Below, piece by piece: positions 1 through 7,364 of a stretch of 46,610 bases of DNA. The notes beneath the pieces were generated by a model. It saw nothing but the letters and a program-made list of their open reading frames with translations, was not told the DNA's origin and made no database searches. The translations under genes were made by a program, and so were the position numbers. How positions within the stretch are numbered: position 1 is the stretch's first letter; every line of letters starts with the position of its first letter. Origin of the DNA: a virus; IMG/VR virus record IMGVR_UViG_3300041955_001939, positions 1 through 46,610 of that record. The stretch is one strand, 5' to 3'.

Positions 1-102
1 CGCATCGATATCGCCTCCCTCCACCAGTTGGTGCAGGGCTTCCACTACCATCGGCGTGATCGCCGCCGCCTTGCCGTTCAGATGATTCAGTTGCAGGTTC
101 AT
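1..102 (-). CDS. Partial hypothetical protein running off the left edge
   Basis: A minus-strand reading frame begins at an ATG (complement of 100-102) and continues to the window edge with no stop. The 34 visible residues begin MNLQLNHLNGKAAAITPMVV and are rich in Leu and Ala. No convincing Shine-Dalgarno sequence precedes the ATG. The frame stays open upstream to a stop at 187-189, but it offers no better start there. It lies on the outer side of the tRNA-like fragment at 160-186, so it is probably host chromosome rather than phage. I do not recognise the family and cannot exclude that it is a chance frame. Confidence 0.35.
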   Translation of the reverse strand, partial: MNLQLNHLNGKAAAITPMVVEALHQLVEGGDIDA

Positions 103-159
103 CAGCTTGATTGCTTGACTTTGAAAGTCGATGTCAGCGTCGGCAACTGATTGAAAGTT

Positions 160-186
160 TGGTAGCGCTAACGGGAATCGAACCAG
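160..186 (-). other. tRNA 3'-end fragment, probable left attachment site
   Basis: Read on the minus strand this stretch ends TTCGATTCCCGTTAGCGCTACCA-3': an encoded CCA, discriminator A, seven acceptor bases (TAGCGCT), a T-stem 3' strand (CCCGT) and a canonical T-loop (TTCGATT). Only the two innermost bases of the 5' T-stem strand (GG) follow; beyond that the sequence stops pairing and no D-arm, anticodon arm or acceptor 5' strand is present. It is therefore a 3' tRNA fragment, not a working gene. Tyrosine recombinases commonly use tRNA 3' ends as attachment sites, and one is encoded at 9261. I infer that this is the displaced 3' end at the left junction and that the restored tRNA gene lies beyond the right edge. 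Confidence 0.6.
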
Positions 187-614
187 CTAACCGCCAGTTC
201 AGTTCAGTACACCTGGGTCTAAGTGTATACAAACACGTCCAATTGGTATCGACCGGATGCTCCAGAACGCGCTACGAAACGCCGACGTCACAGCGCAGTC
301 ACAGCGCGGCGGCGCGGGCCAGCGGGGGCAGCCGGCTTCTATTCTGTTTCAAGGGCAACGGGATCGACGCGTAAAATAGGGTTTTTCGGACCGCGAGCGC
401 GGGGAAGTCTGAAACACATCCCGGCTTCGGAGCAAGGGGCCGTTTTGCGTTAGGATGGCACAATGCCAACGGATCGCGATTACTTGGTAGGTAAACGTAT
501 TACAACTTCTGCCGGATTCATCAGACCTTGCGGGTGACGCCTGCGATGGAAGCCGGGATTACGGACCATCAATGGCGGATTGAGGAACTTCTGACTGCTT
601 GATAGACTGCCGGG
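187..614. other. Stretch without a convincing gene
   Basis: About 430 bases between the tRNA fragment and the first plausible coding region. Open frames here have arginine- and serine-rich compositions typical of non-coding GC-rich DNA, and no good ribosome binding site was seen. The part around 290-340 is very GC-rich. I recognise no promoter or terminator with confidence. Confidence 0.4.
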
Positions 615-857
615 ATGACAGATCCAGCAGTTACTGCAATAGTGAAGTTTTTGGTTCAGTTGAAAGCGGAGAATCTTGCTTTACTGAAACATCTCGAGAA
701 GGAGGGATCTGTTCCCCACAATCTGCTGCATTCTGAGATCGCAATGCAACGTCAGAAGTTGGAATCTCTACCTGGCGTTGCCCATCTCCTGCTAATGCAC
801 GATCCGAATAATCTTGAATCTGTGTTAGACACTCTATCAACAGTTCGTCCGGGGTGA
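615..857 (+). CDS. Hypothetical 80-aa protein
   Basis: An ATG-started frame of 80 codons giving a mainly helical, Leu- and Glu-rich protein with mixed charge (a VKFLVQLKAENLALLKHLEKE-like start). There is no signal peptide, TM segment or cysteine motif. The upstream sequence has only a weak GGG as ribosome binding site. It is the first plausible gene inside the element and points the same way as the accessory genes that follow. I do not recognise a family. The composition is protein-like, but a chance frame is possible. Confidence 0.42.
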   Translation: MTDPAVTAIVKFLVQLKAENLALLKHLEKEGSVPHNLLHSEIAMQRQKLESLPGVAHLLLMHDPNNLESVLDTLSTVRPG

Positions 858-916
858 GACTGAAGTAGTCCATTGCTGCAATTTCTCCTATACTGAAGTT
901 GCGCAGTGGTTTTAAG

Positions 917-934
917 CGAACGCGGGCGCGTTCG
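917..934. promoter_or_regulatory. Perfect 18-bp inverted repeat
   Basis: CGAACGCG-GG-CGCGTTCG is an exact inverted repeat with a 2-base centre in the gap between the 80-aa gene and the zinc-ribbon gene. So short a loop fits a dimeric protein-binding site better than an RNA hairpin. No partner protein can be assigned. Confidence 0.35.
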
Positions 935-1112
935 ATGAAGACAGGAAAATCCGCCCAGCTTTGGCTATCCGCAGGTGGTGACGCACCGCAAAAGGCCGTT
1001 CAAGCTGAGTTTACGCCGTAGGTGTATCGTGCGTCAATTCAAGCATGAAAGGTCAGTATGCACACAGAAACCACTGGCTTAAATCGCGCCAGAGATGCGA
1101 TACGATTTCAGG

Positions 1113-1466
1113 ATGCCGTTCACGCCGGAACAATCGGACAAGATTGTTCGCGCCCTGAATCCGAAGATTGTGAATCCTTGCCCGGTTTGTGCCCAAGCCG
1201 GAACCCGTCAACTACAACCCGATCTGGCTTTGCTGACTCTTGGTGGAGCGGCGCAATCGCCGCCACCACCGCCTACAAGCGTAATGGGTTTAGTAAAAAG
1301 AATGCCGCCGCCAGGCACTCCGACGCTACCGCTCCCGTATCCGATAGCCCTGCCGTGTGCTGTTCTGGTTTGCAAGAATTGCGGCCACACAGAGCTTTTC
1401 AATATCCACGTTTTGAATTTAGCCAAGGAACTGGGTATTCCTGTTCAGGGGGCACCAATTGGCTGA
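1113..1466 (+). CDS. Zinc-ribbon hypothetical protein
   Basis: About 117 residues from ATG 1113 (MPFTPEQSDKIV...); an in-frame ATG at 1095 would add six. Two cysteine pairs, CPVC near the N-terminus and CKNCGHTE near residue 90, flank a proline-rich, low-complexity linker and suggest a split zinc ribbon. The residues after the second pair (LFNIHVLNLAKELGI) form a short helical C-terminus. Its stop (1464-1466) overlaps the start of the following membrane-protein gene at 1459, so the two are probably translationally coupled. The arrangement resembles small bacterial zinc-ribbon proteins of unknown role. The function is not known. Confidence 0.65.
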   Translation: MPFTPEQSDKIVRALNPKIVNPCPVCAQAGTRQLQPDLALLTLGGAAQSPPPPPTSVMGLVKRMPPPGTPTLPLPYPIALPCAVLVCKNCGHTELFNIHVLNLAKELGIPVQGAPIG

Positions 1467-1857
1467 CGCGCCCGTTCCCCCAATTCCGTCTCATCAGGTT
1501 ATCTCTGTCGCTCAGGGAGGTGGCTTGACCGTGGCACTCGCTCAAACAACCGTTACAGCGTATATCCTTACGGAAGATAAGGTGGACGGGCTCTCATACC
1601 TGAACACGGCCAACGCAGTCTATTTAGGGTTGGGGGGAATGTTTTCAGGCGTATTTGCTACCTTGCTCACGACGCTCTACGCTACGACCTTGGCGGACCC
1701 CACAGTACACGCAGCCTTCATTATTGGGTCTTTTGCGTTCGGCGTGTTATTCGCGGCGTTTAGCTTGTTGTTCGGGATTGGGACCTACCAAACGGCGCAG
1801 AAAATGAAAAAGATAAAACTGTCGAAGGTAACCGGATTAATTACGCCAGTGGCTTAA
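1459..1857 (+). CDS. Two-TM membrane protein coupled to the zinc-ribbon gene
   Basis: A 132-residue protein starting at TTG 1459, eight bases inside the upstream zinc-ribbon gene; an AGGGGGC stretch lies a suitable distance upstream. It has a hydrophilic N-terminus of ~50 residues, then two hydrophobic segments (around AVYLGLGGMFSGVFATLLTTL and AAFIIGSFAFGVLFAAFSLLFGIG) separated by a short polar loop, and a basic C-terminal tail (KMKKIKLSKV). The topology resembles small inner-membrane proteins. With the overlapping zinc-ribbon partner it could be a sensor/effector or toxin-like pair, but no catalytic motif supports that. The 3' end is convergent with the decayed minus-strand gene. Confidence 0.6.
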   Translation: MADAPVPPIPSHQVISVAQGGGLTVALAQTTVTAYILTEDKVDGLSYLNTANAVYLGLGGMFSGVFATLLTTLYATTLADPTVHAAFIIGSFAFGVLFAAFSLLFGIGTYQTAQKMKKIKLSKVTGLITPVA

Positions 1858-2233
1858 GCCTCCTTCCCCCACCGCTCGCCGCAGCCTTAGCTGCGATCTG
1901 GGACCGTTTCTTTGGCCCGAAGCGAGTCCACCGAGGCGGCCCAGGGCGACAGCGCGTGAGGGTTCTTGGCCGGATCTACCGGAGCATCTTCCCGTGGGTC
2001 GGACTTCTCTACTTGCCCCGTGGCTTCCTGGATGATTCGGATTCCGAGTTGGTTCGGGTCGCGGGGGCGTAACAGTCGAGTAAAACCTTGAAATGACACT
2101 GTCGGGCGGAACGAGGATCGTGATCTTGCCGTTCACGCCTGGTACCTCGATTTCGGAAATTGAGAACGTGATCTACAGCCACTTTTTCCATGGAACGCAC
2201 CTTTACGACACTACCTGCATCTTCCAGGAACAT
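1854..2233 (-). pseudogene. Frame-broken relic of one or two small genes, one Lys/Ala-rich
   Basis: No single frame is open, but stitched frames read sensibly. From an ATG at 2233 comes MFLEDAGSVVKVRSMEK..., shifting near 2150 to a frame encoding EIEVPGVNGKITILVPPDS. A further stretch gives RPRDPNQLGIRIIQEATGQV and DPAKNPHA, then in another frame VALGRLGGL, then in the third GPKKRSQIAAKAAAS, and after one more shift RWGKEA and a stop at 1854-1856. The second half matches a family I know as small proteins with a DPNQLA start and a GGLKGGKARA...IAKKAAEARW tail. Several single-base shifts indicate a decayed gene, or alternatively assembly indels. Confidence 0.5.
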
Positions 2234-2338
2234 CTTTAGCTAAAATTGTCATCAGGCCGCCTGGCTCGACGGGGCGAACGCCGGTTTTCCCTGACCGGTT
2301 GGCGGCTACACTACTTCAGGGGATTCGCTGAGGGAGCG

Positions 2339-3373
2339 ATGGACCAAGACGACGACCGCGCCCGTGAGCGTATCTATGCGGTGTTTCCAAGTTGGATTCT
2401 CGATGACGATCTCGGCGAACTGAAGAGCGTCCTTGAAGAAGGCGAAACTGAAATCCGGAGCATCGTAATTCAGCTTCTCAGAGACCCCGACGACGGAGCG
2501 GGCGGTTCCAATCCAGCGGCGCTGTTGTTCGATGCAGCGGCGAAGATGGGGGAAGCGTTACTTGGCGCAGCCTTGGCGGCGATCAGATACCCATGGGACG
2601 AATCCGCTGATGCCATTGACGATGCAGCGGACTCGCTCTGTCAGAATGCAGTCGAATTCACTCTTCGCAAATATCAGTCCCTGGCGTCCGAAGTCTTGCA
2701 GTGTGAACCGGCTGTTGACCCTGCGGCGATAGGGAAGATGAGGAAGAGGTACGTTGTTTTGCGCGAGGAATGCAAACAAGAATACCGCGCAAATCGATTA
2801 GTCACGTGCCGGGTTTGCCACCGTCATTACAGACCTGCGGAATACAGTGCATGTCCTTCCTGCGAAATTCGCGCCCGTGAGGCTTCGCGTCCAGACAGCC
2901 AGACCACGAGTGGCGAGCCATGCATAGACGGAAAACGCATCGGGCCGGGAACCGGGGAATCGAGCGCGATTCTACGCCCTGAACCGGATGAGGCTTTGGA
3001 GCGTGAACGGGAGGGTGGACCATCATCCGCGGCAGTTGTCAGCCGCGCGAGGAAATCGGCTGAAGGAGCGAAGCGCGGTCCACAACGCGATTCCGCAAAG
3101 GCTGCGCGGGTGGCTGAGATTGTCGCGCAGGTGGGAGCGGGCCAGCGGAAAGCTGTATCGGCTTTCGCTGAGCGAGCGGCATGGCTGCGGGAGCGGCTTG
3201 CTGAGCGGGCATGGAACAGAAACGATCCCCTTAAGCACCGAGGACCCGACCCGAAGACGATAGATAAGATTCTGCGAGGTGAAACGGTGAGGGAGGACGT
3301 ACTGGAGAAGTTGGCGACGTCTCTCTCTCAAAAGGGCAAGGCGGTGGACCTATTGAACATCCCACGCAACTAG
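2339..3373 (+). CDS. Shared-HTH protein 1, with zinc-binding middle domain
   Basis: About 344 residues from ATG 2339, which has GAGGG just upstream; a TTG at 2246 would add 31 less convincing residues. Residues ~1-140 are acidic and helical. CRVC and CPSC near residues 157-175 form a likely zinc ribbon, and a low-complexity charged linker follows. The last ~70 residues (from AAWLRERLAERAW to LLNIPRN) form a helix-turn-helix-like module with the XRE-type features GPDPKTIDKILRGE and DVLEKLATSLS. The same module ends the next two genes, although the N-terminal parts do not resemble one another. It lies upstream of the replication operon, so I infer a DNA-binding regulator, possibly a prophage repressor variant. 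Confidence 0.72.
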   Translation: MDQDDDRARERIYAVFPSWILDDDLGELKSVLEEGETEIRSIVIQLLRDPDDGAGGSNPAALLFDAAAKMGEALLGAALAAIRYPWDESADAIDDAADSLCQNAVEFTLRKYQSLASEVLQCEPAVDPAAIGKMRKRYVVLREECKQEYRANRLVTCRVCHRHYRPAEYSACPSCEIRAREASRPDSQTTSGEPCIDGKRIGPGTGESSAILRPEPDEALEREREGGPSSAAVVSRARKSAEGAKRGPQRDSAKAARVAEIVAQVGAGQRKAVSAFAERAAWLRERLAERAWNRNDPLKHRGPDPKTIDKILRGETVREDVLEKLATSLSQKGKAVDLLNIPRN

Positions 3374-3381
3374 TTCTTTGG

Positions 3382-3411
3382 GGCAATCTGGTAGTTGTGG
3401 CAATCTGGTAG
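3382..3411. repeat. Two 13-bp direct repeats
   Basis: GGCAATCTGGTAG occurs at 3382-3394 and again at 3399-3411, just downstream of the first shared-HTH gene and upstream of the second. A start-to-start distance of 17 bases and the position between two putative regulator genes suggest an operator. This is inferred from position and repetition only. Confidence 0.4.
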
Positions 3412-3468
3412 CGGCTGAAACGTGCGTTGTGCGAATTTATCTTTCAGATTTTCAACCTGGGTACAATT

Positions 3469-3520
3469 GGTCCTTAAAAACGAAAAGCCCGGCTTGCGCC
3501 GGGGCAGTTCGATTAGGACC
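3469..3520 (+). promoter_or_regulatory. Two-tier hairpin in the leader of shared-HTH gene 2
   Basis: An inner stem CCCGGC-TTGC-GCCGGG (3488-3503) lies inside an outer pairing GGTCCT (3469-3474) with AGGACC (3515-3520). A TACAAT hexamer at 3462-3467 would place a transcription start close to the 5' base of this structure, but no good -35 is visible. Read on the minus strand, the inner stem is followed by CTTTTCGTTTTT and could instead act as a minus-strand terminator. A leader structure or a terminator are both possible. Confidence 0.4.
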
Positions 3521-3569
3521 TGAACACCCCCATCGTATCGCCCCCGTTGCGCCGGATGCAATTGGGAAA

Positions 3570-4241
3570 ATGTCGGAACCGGAAGAGCAAAAACTTGGCG
3601 CAATACGGGTAAACCCAAAGGTGCGCAACTTCATCGATGAGGATGCATCGGCGGCGCATGGCCGGTTCGCCAAGTCCGTACGTCAAAATCCACTCCAGAT
3701 TTATTCTGCAACGCTCAACTATCTGACTGTGCTCTTCGGCATTCATGCGCACCATCATGTCAGCCTTCTATCCACTCCAGATCAGGTTAGGGACCTTTAC
3801 TTTCCGTACCTTGCTGGTCTTACGGAGGACGTTTTTTCAGTCGGCAAGTACATGACTGAGAATTGGGTTACACCGCTGGATCAAAGTCGTTTGTTGCGCG
3901 ATTTACGTGGCGCTCTCAGCGGCGCCGCGTCTGATTGGAAGGCGGCCGCCTTCAAGTTTGTGCGCGAAGCGGAGAGCGCTCAGGAAGCCGGTAGTCAAAC
4001 AGACGGGCGTGTGCCTGACGTAGAACCACACTTCTCCGCGCGTGCGTCGTGGCTGAAGGACCGGCTTCGTGAACGCGCTTGGAATGCATCCGATCCACAC
4101 CGCCAGCGAGGGCCGGACCGGAAGACCATTCAAAAGATTCTTCGAGGCGAATCCGTACGTGTCGACGTTTTGGAGAAGTTAGCAAACGCCCTGTCGATGA
4201 AGTTTGCGAAAGTGGACCTTCTCGACATCCCTCAAAACTAA
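3570..4241 (+). CDS. Shared-HTH protein 2
   Basis: About 223 residues from ATG 3570; the frame is open further upstream, but that part covers repeats and a hairpin and is probably untranslated. Residues 1-~140 are helical, with an aromatic and His-rich patch (IHAHHHV) and no recognised domain. Residues ~155-223 hold the shared module: ASWLKDRLRERAW, DPHRQRGPDRKTIQKILRGE, VDVLEKLANALS and the terminal LLDIPQN. It is much closer to its two neighbours in this C-terminal part than in the N-terminal part, which points to module shuffling or tandem duplication with N-terminal replacement. The likely role is a sequence-specific DNA-binding regulator with a private sensor domain. Confidence 0.7.
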   Translation: MSEPEEQKLGAIRVNPKVRNFIDEDASAAHGRFAKSVRQNPLQIYSATLNYLTVLFGIHAHHHVSLLSTPDQVRDLYFPYLAGLTEDVFSVGKYMTENWVTPLDQSRLLRDLRGALSGAASDWKAAAFKFVREAESAQEAGSQTDGRVPDVEPHFSARASWLKDRLRERAWNASDPHRQRGPDRKTIQKILRGESVRVDVLEKLANALSMKFAKVDLLDIPQN

Positions 4242-4440
4242 AGGCGCATTTGTCCGTTTCTGTTACAACCGGGTCTGCTAATCTGAACGCAGCGTCCGCC
4301 CGTCTTCCGCCGTTTATGAAACCGCACGAAAACCGGGAACCACCCGGTGGACGAGGCATTCTTCCCGGTAAATTTGGAACACCACAGCCTGACCAGGAGC
4401 GGACGCTTCAATTAACGGAACTTCACAGGACGCGAAGCTG

Positions 4441-5268
4441 ATGCAGACGGTGCTCCAACTACTGGATCACATCCCCAGTGACAACCTGCCATACCCCCAT
4501 TCCGCTTTCGTTGCCGAGATGGAAGCAATTCGTGCCAGGCATATCGTCAAGATGCGCGAAGCCATACCGGCGCATGAATTACCGCCTCTGGGCTATCCGT
4601 CAACCCGCTCGTTCGTGATTGCGCATGACGGGGTAATCCAGATGGCAGAGGAGTTGCTTGCTCGGATTTTGCAGAGCCTCCGACCACACAATGCTGGTAT
4701 CTACGAGAAACTGGCCGCTCAGACCGCGAAGCGGGTGCGGGAGTTCGCCCATGATGTCCTGAGCACGTTCGTTCCGTTTCTTAGGGCGGAAGACGACGAT
4801 TGGGACTGCTTTCGTCAGGAGTTGGATGCAACTCTGCATAACCTCGTACAGAAGGCGATCACCGTCGCGTGGATTGCGCACGAAGCCTCTTATTCGGAGT
4901 CTGCTCGTGAGAAGGCTCGGTCGGAAGCACTTCCGGGACCGACCGGCATTGTCGGTACTGCGGATGGGGGACCTGATATTACTGGACATCTCGATCCAAC
5001 CGACGAGGTGAACTGCGGTGATGCCCCAGACGGACGTGCGGCTGACGTTGGCCCACCCTTCCCCGCACGTGCCTCGTGGCTGCGGGATCGGCTACTTGAA
5101 CGTGGGTGGGGCAATTCCGACCCGTCAGAGTACGAAGGGCCGGACCGGAAGACGGTTCAGAAACTTCTTCGGGGCGAGGCCGTCAGAAACGATGTTCTCC
5201 AGAAGCTGGCGGATGCGCTATCGCAAAGGCATGCGAAAGTGAACGTGCTCGACATCCCTCAAAACTGA
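4441..5268 (+). CDS. Shared-HTH protein 3
   Basis: 275 residues from ATG 4441. The N-terminal ~165 residues are helical (a MEAIRARHIVKMREAIP stretch, and RVREFAHDVLSTFVPFL) and unrelated by eye to the other two proteins. A charged and glycine-rich linker leads to the conserved end, residues ~206-275: ASWLRDRLLERGW, GPDRKTVQKLLRGE, DVLQKLADALS and VLDIPQN. Protein 3 and protein 2 also share an acidic DGR-x-x-DV-x-P stretch just before the module. It is the last gene before the TTTCCCA repeat cluster and the replication operon, so it is a candidate regulator of that promoter. Confidence 0.72.
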   Translation: MQTVLQLLDHIPSDNLPYPHSAFVAEMEAIRARHIVKMREAIPAHELPPLGYPSTRSFVIAHDGVIQMAEELLARILQSLRPHNAGIYEKLAAQTAKRVREFAHDVLSTFVPFLRAEDDDWDCFRQELDATLHNLVQKAITVAWIAHEASYSESAREKARSEALPGPTGIVGTADGGPDITGHLDPTDEVNCGDAPDGRAADVGPPFPARASWLRDRLLERGWGNSDPSEYEGPDRKTVQKLLRGEAVRNDVLQKLADALSQRHAKVNVLDIPQN

Positions 5269-5278
5269 CCCCGCCGAG

Positions 5279-5328
5279 TTTTCCCAAAGTTTCCCAATCA
5301 TTCCCTGGGAAAATCCCGGACTTTCCCA
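5279..5328. promoter_or_regulatory. TTTCCCA repeat cluster upstream of the replication operon
   Basis: TTTCCCA or TTTTCCCA occurs at 5279-5286, 5290-5296 and 5322-5328, with the inverted form TGGGAAAA at 5306-5313. The inverted copy overlaps the palindrome TTCCCTGGGAA (5301-5311). Four copies in 50 bases, between the third shared-HTH gene and the first gene of the primase-helicase-integrase operon, look like an operator array or origin iterons. Which protein binds is not visible from sequence; candidates are the three shared-HTH proteins and the HTH protein encoded at 5383. Confidence 0.55.
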
Positions 5329-5382
5329 GCCTTCGTAAACAAGACTGAGTATGTCTCATCCAGGGACAACACAGGACAACAA

Positions 5383-5619
5383 ATGGGAGCACTTCACAAC
5401 GCACTCGAAGACCTGCTCGATGAGCATGATCTTGCCCGGATCACCAAGCGAAGCCTGGCGTCGATCCGACGTGACAGGCTCTTGAGGAAGAACTGCCCCT
5501 TCATCAAAATCGGGACTTCCGTCAGGTATATGAGAACAGACGTTGAAGACTGGTTGCGGTCTTTGCCGAGGCGCGGCGGGCACCCGGAGGTGACCGCCTC
5601 CAAAAGTTTGAGCGCATGA
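5383..5619 (+). CDS. Small HTH protein, AlpA/excisionase-like
   Basis: 78 residues from ATG 5383. The pattern LARITKRSLASIRRDRLLRKNCPFIKIGTSVRYMRTDVEDWL is typical of the MerR-like winged helix found in AlpA and excisionase-type proteins: helix-turn-helix, then the R/K-x-G-x-x-VRY wing, then a D-V-x-x-W-L helix. Its stop overlaps the primase start in an ATGA (5616-5619), so it is the first gene of the coupled operon. A second protein of this fold lies next to the integrase at 9058. This one may regulate the operon or direct excision. Confidence 0.82.
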   Translation: MGALHNALEDLLDEHDLARITKRSLASIRRDRLLRKNCPFIKIGTSVRYMRTDVEDWLRSLPRRGGHPEVTASKSLSA

Positions 5620-7364
5620 CGCCGTTCGACTTTCTCAATCTCCTCTGGCAGTTCAAGCCGGAGGAGTTGTACGTCCTGATCTGGACGCTGCCCGATAAGC
5701 GCTCTTACTGGTACCGCGACGTCGCCGTTGCTGCGGAGTTCGTGCTCAAGGTGCGCGGACTGGACGTGTACGTTGGGGTGGGTCTGTCGAACGCCGACCG
5801 GGGGGCCGGGCACCGCTGCACGTCGGACGAGGTCGTCGGCCTCATTGGATTTTGGGCTGACTTTGATATTCATTCGGACGCGCACAACCAGAAGGCGCTC
5901 CCGACGACGATCACGGACGCGCTCTCCGTGATCCCGGAACATATGCCGCCCACCTTAGTGATCGCGACCGGCAACGGTGCGCACGCCTGGTGGCTTTTCA
6001 AAGAGCCGTACATCTTCGACGATGCCGAGGACCGGAAGGATACCGCGACGCTCGGGTCCCGGTGGCAGACTCTGCTCCGCCTGCGCGCGTCGCAGCGCGG
6101 CTGGGTCTTCGAACGGTTATCGGATTTGGCGCGCGTGTTGCGGATTCCCGGCACGGTGAACCTCAAGGACCCGAGCAATCCGAAGGAGGTCACCCTCCAC
6201 ACCGCGACAGACCGCCGATACAACCTTTCCGATTTCGAGGAATATCTGGACGACGCCGCGATCCCCGATCCGGAAGCGGAGGAGCAGGCGACGCGTGAAT
6301 GGGCCGAACGATTCGCGGACAAGCCGCTGGTCATCAACCTCGACGCGCGCATCCCGCAGGAGGTGCTCGACGGCTGGATGGCCGCAGACCTGCGGTTCAG
6401 GAACACCTGGCTGCGCCAGCGACACGACCTGAAGGACCAGAGCCAGAGCGGGTATGATATGGCGCTCGCGGCTTTTGGTGCCAAGGCTGGTCTGACCGAG
6501 CAGCAGATTGTTGACCTGATCGTCCACCACCGCAGCCTGTACGCCAGGTCACAACGCACACGCATCGACTACTTCCAAAGGACCATCGCCAAGGCCTTCC
6601 GGCCCAGTTTGGGCAAGGACGTACCCCTGGTGCTGCCCGGCGCGCCGCTGTTTGCCACCGCCACCGGTTCTGCTGCGCCGGAAGGCCTGCCTGTTGCGCC
6701 GGGGGCAGGAGGGTCGACCGACAAGGCCATCCTCGATCCGACCGTCGCCAAGGCGCTCCTGTGCGAACGGATCTCAGCCGTTCTGGGCGTCCGGATCTGT
6801 CGCCTCGTGAAGTTCGCCGGGAAGGAGCCCACCTACCACATGGAATTGGAAGAGAGCAAAGCTGAGTTTCTCAGTGTGGGGAAGCTCATGTTGCAGAGTG
6901 CCGTGCGGGAGCAGATAGCCGGATTGACGGGAAAGATCATCAGGAAGTTCAAGGGCAAGGATTGGGACCAACTGGCGCAGGCCATGCTCGACGCCTGCGT
7001 CATCGAAGAGGGCGGAGAGGAGAACGAGTGGGAAGGCGCGGCGAGTATGTACGTGGCCCACTACTTGTCGGAAACCGGCTTCATCGACACGCTCGAAGGA
7101 CAGCAGGTCCAGAACCAGCGCAAGCCGATTGTGTTGGACGGCAAGGTCGCCATCTGCGCCAGCGATTTGCAGATGTATGTCAACAAAACTATGCTCCAGA
7201 TCCTCTCGGTCAAGGCGGTCGCGTCGATGCTCGGGGCACTCGGCGGCAAGAGCATTCGCGTTCGCGGCCAGAAGTTCAAAGAACAGGGCCGGTGGGTGCT
7301 GCCGCTGGATAAGTTCGATCCCGCTGAATACTCGCAGCGCACGACGGAGGAGCACACCGGGTGA
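5616..7364 (+). CDS. AEP-superfamily DNA primase/replication protein
   Basis: 582 residues. The N-terminal half has the archaeo-eukaryotic primase signatures: ADFDIH at 81-86 (paired catalytic acidic residues), IATGNGAHAWWLF at 116-128 (the TGNG-x-H strand) and RVLRIPGTVNLKD near 172-185 (conserved R..R-PGT-N-K). The C-terminal ~200 residues are less characteristic and may form a DNA- or helicase-binding region. The gene overlaps its neighbours by four bases on each side and immediately precedes a superfamily 1 helicase, so it probably starts phage DNA replication. I do not see an SF3 or DnaB helicase domain in the same chain. The assignment to a primase-polymerase fold is strong; the exact family is not settled. 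Confidence 0.82.
   Translation: MTPFDFLNLLWQFKPEELYVLIWTLPDKRSYWYRDVAVAAEFVLKVRGLDVYVGVGLSNADRGAGHRCTSDEVVGLIGFWADFDIHSDAHNQKALPTTITDALSVIPEHMPPTLVIATGNGAHAWWLFKEPYIFDDAEDRKDTATLGSRWQTLLRLRASQRGWVFERLSDLARVLRIPGTVNLKDPSNPKEVTLHTATDRRYNLSDFEEYLDDAAIPDPEAEEQATREWAERFADKPLVINLDARIPQEVLDGWMAADLRFRNTWLRQRHDLKDQSQSGYDMALAAFGAKAGLTEQQIVDLIVHHRSLYARSQRTRIDYFQRTIAKAFRPSLGKDVPLVLPGAPLFATATGSAAPEGLPVAPGAGGSTDKAILDPTVAKALLCERISAVLGVRICRLVKFAGKEPTYHMELEESKAEFLSVGKLMLQSAVREQIAGLTGKIIRKFKGKDWDQLAQAMLDACVIEEGGEENEWEGAASMYVAHYLSETGFIDTLEGQQVQNQRKPIVLDGKVAICASDLQMYVNKTMLQILSVKAVASMLGALGGKSIRVRGQKFKEQGRWVLPLDKFDPAEYSQRTTEEHTG

Noticed and set aside
111-453. Two overlapping plus-strand frames across the tRNA fragment
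   Set aside because: The composition is Arg/Ser-rich and one spans the tRNA fragment; no ribosome binding site.
5279-5328. CRISPR-like repetition
   Set aside because: Repeats are only seven to eight bases with irregular spacing and no unique spacers; they fit an operator or iteron array.
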